Positions 61,396 through 64,000 of a stretch of DNA of 64,000 nt are shown here, piece after piece. Position numbers and translations under genes: made by a program. Position 1 is the first letter of the stretch; each line of letters begins with the position of its first letter. This DNA is from an uncultured Christensenella sp. (GTDB lineage Bacteria > Bacillota > Clostridia > Christensenellales > Borkfalkiaceae), in NCBI GenBank assembly GCA_910586245.1, contig CAJUFY010000001.1, positions 318,968-382,967 on the forward strand, given 5' to 3'. The notes beneath the pieces are model-generated. The model had not been told where the DNA came from. It saw only the letters and a program-made list of their open reading frames with translations, and did no database searches.

Positions 61396-62547
61396 ATGGC
61401 AAACAATAAAGGCACTGCGCGGAACGGCTATAAAATTTTAGCGATCGTTCTTGCGCTCGTATTTTTCGCGGCGTTCCTCGTCGCGGGTTTCGGTTCGTCG
61501 TGGTTCAAAAACGGCGACATCACAACTTGGTATAACAATTGGGGCAAAGGCGAAGAGCAAGGCGAAACGGGCGGCGACAACCTCGGCACGAGCGGAGCTT
61601 TGCTCCCCTCCGTAGTCGAAGGGAAAGGCATGAAACTCGTAAGCGCGCCGATCCCCGAAGCGGATTTCGGCGCATACGGCATTGCCGAACAGTCAGACAG
61701 CGCGTACACCGTCACCGCAACGGTTTTGCCCGAATTTGCGGCGGATAAGACCGTAACCGTTTCGGCAAAGTTTGCAAACGCTTCTTCGGCTTGGGCAAGC
61801 GGAAAAACGCTTTCAAGCTATGTCACCGTTGCGAATCAATCTTCGGGTTCGGCAACCGTGATCGTGACGATCAAACAGGCATTCGGCGAACCCGTCACCG
61901 TAACGATCGTTTCCAACGCCGATCCCGAAGTGTCGGCTTCTTTCCCCGTCCACTACGTCAAGCGGATCACGAATATTTCAAGCTCGGTAACATATGGCGG
62001 CGTAGCAACTAAAATTGCGCTTGGAAAAGACGTTAATTACACAGTTACGCCTACGTTCGGCGTCGGCACGGTGCAAGGTACTACGACCGTTTCGGCAAAG
62101 ATCAACTTTTCCGCCACGAATTTCTGGACGAACTTAAAAGGGAATCAATATTATGCCGCGGCAATGAATTACGAAGGATATAGCGGCACGAAATCGCCGA
62201 AGGAAAGCGGCTGGGCGTTAACGCTTTCGGGCGGACTTTCGGGCACGTTTAAAATTCGGGACAGTCGGGATTTCTTTTCGATCAACGGCGGCGGTGATTT
62301 CGAAGGGGTCGTCAACCGTTTGAATACCGCGATCGGCGCGGTCGTCGCGTCTTGGAACACGGGCGCGACCGCAGATCGCGGCAACGTGACGTTTACCGTA
62401 ATCAACAAATATGTAGACGGCACAGGCAAAGAACAATTCAGAGAAACGAAGACGACGCAAGCGCAAATCAAAGCGGTCGATATGTCAAACGTGATCATTA
62501 CACCGACGGATATCGAATTGCCGTCCGATACGGCAATTTACGGATAA
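61396..62547 (+). CDS. Membrane-anchored extracellular beta-rich protein of the element
   Basis: A 383-residue protein with one N-terminal transmembrane helix (about 11-33) and a long extracellular beta-rich region of Ig-like sandwiches (YTVTATVLPEFAADKTVTVS, VTIVSNADPEVSASF, YTVTPTFGVGTVQGTTTVS). No catalytic motif. The ATG follows AGGAG. It is the first of two large exported proteins and may be a surface, conjugation or virion-like component; I cannot assign a family. Confidence 0.6.
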   Translation: MANNKGTARNGYKILAIVLALVFFAAFLVAGFGSSWFKNGDITTWYNNWGKGEEQGETGGDNLGTSGALLPSVVEGKGMKLVSAPIPEADFGAYGIAEQSDSAYTVTATVLPEFAADKTVTVSAKFANASSAWASGKTLSSYVTVANQSSGSATVIVTIKQAFGEPVTVTIVSNADPEVSASFPVHYVKRITNISSSVTYGGVATKIALGKDVNYTVTPTFGVGTVQGTTTVSAKINFSATNFWTNLKGNQYYAAAMNYEGYSGTKSPKESGWALTLSGGLSGTFKIRDSRDFFSINGGGDFEGVVNRLNTAIGAVVASWNTGATADRGNVTFTVINKYVDGTGKEQFRETKTTQAQIKAVDMSNVIITPTDIELPSDTAIYG

Positions 62548-62558
62548 GGCGGTAAACT

Positions 62559-64000
62559 ATGGCACGGTGTACAATACGTAAAATTACGCTGTATGTGACG
62601 CTCGTGCTTGTTCTGGTTGCAGTTATGGCGGGAGAAGTCTTTTTTCCCGCCTCTGCTCTTTCCGCAAGCGCGGCGACCGCTTACTCTTCCGTTCTCGACG
62701 ATCTGAAAAAGGACAGTTATTTCACGCCGTTGGAATACCCCGTAAATAACAAAGATTACGGCTTGCAGGTAATCCAGATCGCGGAAAGCACGGACAAGGA
62801 ATTATTCGTTTACGTATACCAGCCTTGCGCAGAACGAACCTTGACGGCGAATTGGCTGCGCTTCTCGACCGAAGTCAACGAGAATTTCGCGCCCAAAGAT
62901 TACGCGCTGAAAGAACTAAACCGCGCGGGCGTGTTCGTCAAGTATCTTGTGACCGATTTCACCGTAAAAAGCGATACCGTGCGTTACTACGATATCACGG
63001 CGATCCACCGCCCGTTCAATCTTGAATTTGACGATCCGAACACGGGCGCGACGATTAACGGCAACTATGCCGAAACCGTTGCGTTTTCCGTTGGGAAGCT
63101 TTACACGGCTACCACCGCAAACGGCAGCGTTTCGTACGCCTGCGTTGATATCGAAACAATCACGGTTACGGAAAAGTACGTCGGTTTGGTTCGATATGAC
63201 AAAGGAAAAGATTTGTCGGGCTTCTTCATTCAGCACAAAACGGATTCTTTTTACGTCGCGTTTTCCTGTGATCGCGATATTGAACGACTGCTCGAAGCCG
63301 ACGTTGCCTTTGTAACGCAACGTTTTTCCGACGTTTGGGTTTACGGCATTCACACGATCAACGAGGTCGGCGAAAAAATAAGCCGTACGGCGCATTTAAA
63401 GTATTCCGATCTCGCCGTTTCGAAGCCCTCTTCGGGCATATTTTGGGGTGAAACGCACGAATGGAAACGGATTGAAAAGGTTTCTGATTTCATGGCGGAT
63501 AAGGATAACGATATTTCCGCCGAAGCGAAAAAGAAGCTGTCGGGGAAACAATGGGTTTTGCGGTTTTTCGAAGATAGTTTTACCTATTCCGACACAGGCA
63601 TTGAAAAAATTGATTACCGAACGGGCGTTTCGGAAGTCACGATTTTGCGCTTGAAGTTCAAAACAGACGGCAAAGTTTACAATCTCGGCATAGTAGACAA
63701 TCACACCGCCCGCGACCCCGACGCCCTGCCCGATAACACGAAAGGCGCATGGGAAAAATTCGTCGATTTTCTTACGGGGATTCCGTGGTGGGCTTGGTTG
63801 ATCTTTATTGGATTAGTCGTACTTCTTATTTCGATTCTCGGCACAATTTTTACCCCGATCGGAAAAATTGCGTTATGGCTATTAAACGCGGTTTGGCGGA
63901 TCGTAACGCTTCCCTTCCGTGCGATCGGCGCACTATTTAAACCGCGCGCGAACCGAAAAGAAAAGCAAGAGAACGCCGCCAAAACAAACAAAAAAGGAAA
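62559..64000 (+). CDS. Exported protein with C-terminal membrane helices, incomplete at window end
   Basis: An open frame of 480 codons without a stop, running off the window. The start follows AAGGCGG. A signal peptide (about 10-37) precedes an extracellular part of about 370 residues (YFTPLEYPVNNKDYGLQVIQ, VTDFTVKSDTVRYYDITAIH), then a strong transmembrane helix (IPWWAWLIFIGLVVLLISIL, about 408-427), an amphipathic or second membrane segment and a very basic tail. The topology resembles minor coat/adsorption or conjugation envelope proteins, but no family motif is visible. Confidence 0.65.
   Translation, partial: MARCTIRKITLYVTLVLVLVAVMAGEVFFPASALSASAATAYSSVLDDLKKDSYFTPLEYPVNNKDYGLQVIQIAESTDKELFVYVYQPCAERTLTANWLRFSTEVNENFAPKDYALKELNRAGVFVKYLVTDFTVKSDTVRYYDITAIHRPFNLEFDDPNTGATINGNYAETVAFSVGKLYTATTANGSVSYACVDIETITVTEKYVGLVRYDKGKDLSGFFIQHKTDSFYVAFSCDRDIERLLEADVAFVTQRFSDVWVYGIHTINEVGEKISRTAHLKYSDLAVSKPSSGIFWGETHEWKRIEKVSDFMADKDNDISAEAKKKLSGKQWVLRFFEDSFTYSDTGIEKIDYRTGVSEVTILRLKFKTDGKVYNLGIVDNHTARDPDALPDNTKGAWEKFVDFLTGIPWWAWLIFIGLVVLLISILGTIFTPIGKIALWLLNAVWRIVTLPFRAIGALFKPRANRKEKQENAAKTNKKG

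Overview
The window looks like chromosomal DNA of a monoderm Firmicute of class Clostridia, probably an uncultured gut carbohydrate user. The grounds are strong AGGAGG-type ribosome sites, consensus sigma-A promoters, lipobox lipoproteins, an FMN riboswitch, a diadenylate cyclase gene, a GGGtGRT/Fe-S scaffold pair, a dockerin, and many secreted MBG/InlB-repeat proteins. A species cannot be named from the sequence alone.

Layout. (1) 71-9121: an alpha-glucan foraging locus with a multi-module glucan-binding-like lipoprotein, a type I pullulanase lipoprotein, a LacI-family regulator and two further secreted proteins. Two promoter regions share paired TTTCGAAA palindromes about 52 bp apart. (2) 9498-11938: an XRE regulator, an ECF sigma factor, a C39-like secreted peptidase and a putative anti-sigma membrane protein. 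(3) 12098-24334: the most striking region, a complete diversity-generating retroelement (DGR). It has a DGR-type reverse transcriptase, an Avd protein, a template repeat (22532-22650) and a variable repeat (20930-21048) in a 1910-residue secreted protein. All 12 TR/VR differences fall at template adenines (coding strand). The variable protein has its diversified domain near the N-terminus, a long MBG-type stalk and a C-terminal type I dockerin. The next gene, overlapping by ATGA, encodes a membrane protein with a cohesin-like ectodomain and a cytoplasmic coiled coil of about 60-residue repeats, followed by two small coiled-coil proteins. The apparent design is a diversified tip on a stalk that docks onto a membrane anchor.

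(4) 24442-42724: mostly housekeeping genes on the minus strand: Fe-S scaffold pair, obg-yhbY, isocitrate dehydrogenase, ddl, murF, tsaE-tsaB-rimI, riboflavin transporter with its FMN riboswitch, glyA, a large surface protein and an MFS transporter. (5) 42966-50336: a plus-strand branched-chain amino-acid operon ilvB-ilvN-ilvD-leuC-leuD-leuB-yggS, with a perfect 24-bp inverted repeat over the -10 of its promoter. (6) 50380-56867: minus-strand lysC, a DUF1015 gene, a 35-residue membrane peptide, cdaA, holA and comEC, many overlapping by ATGA. (7) 57080-end: tRNA-Gln(CUG) followed by an integrative element with a tyrosine recombinase, a CI-like repressor, a divergent promoter with a predicted H-type pseudoknot leader, a chain of tiny overlapping genes and two large membrane proteins. 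The last gene and the far end of the element lie outside the window.
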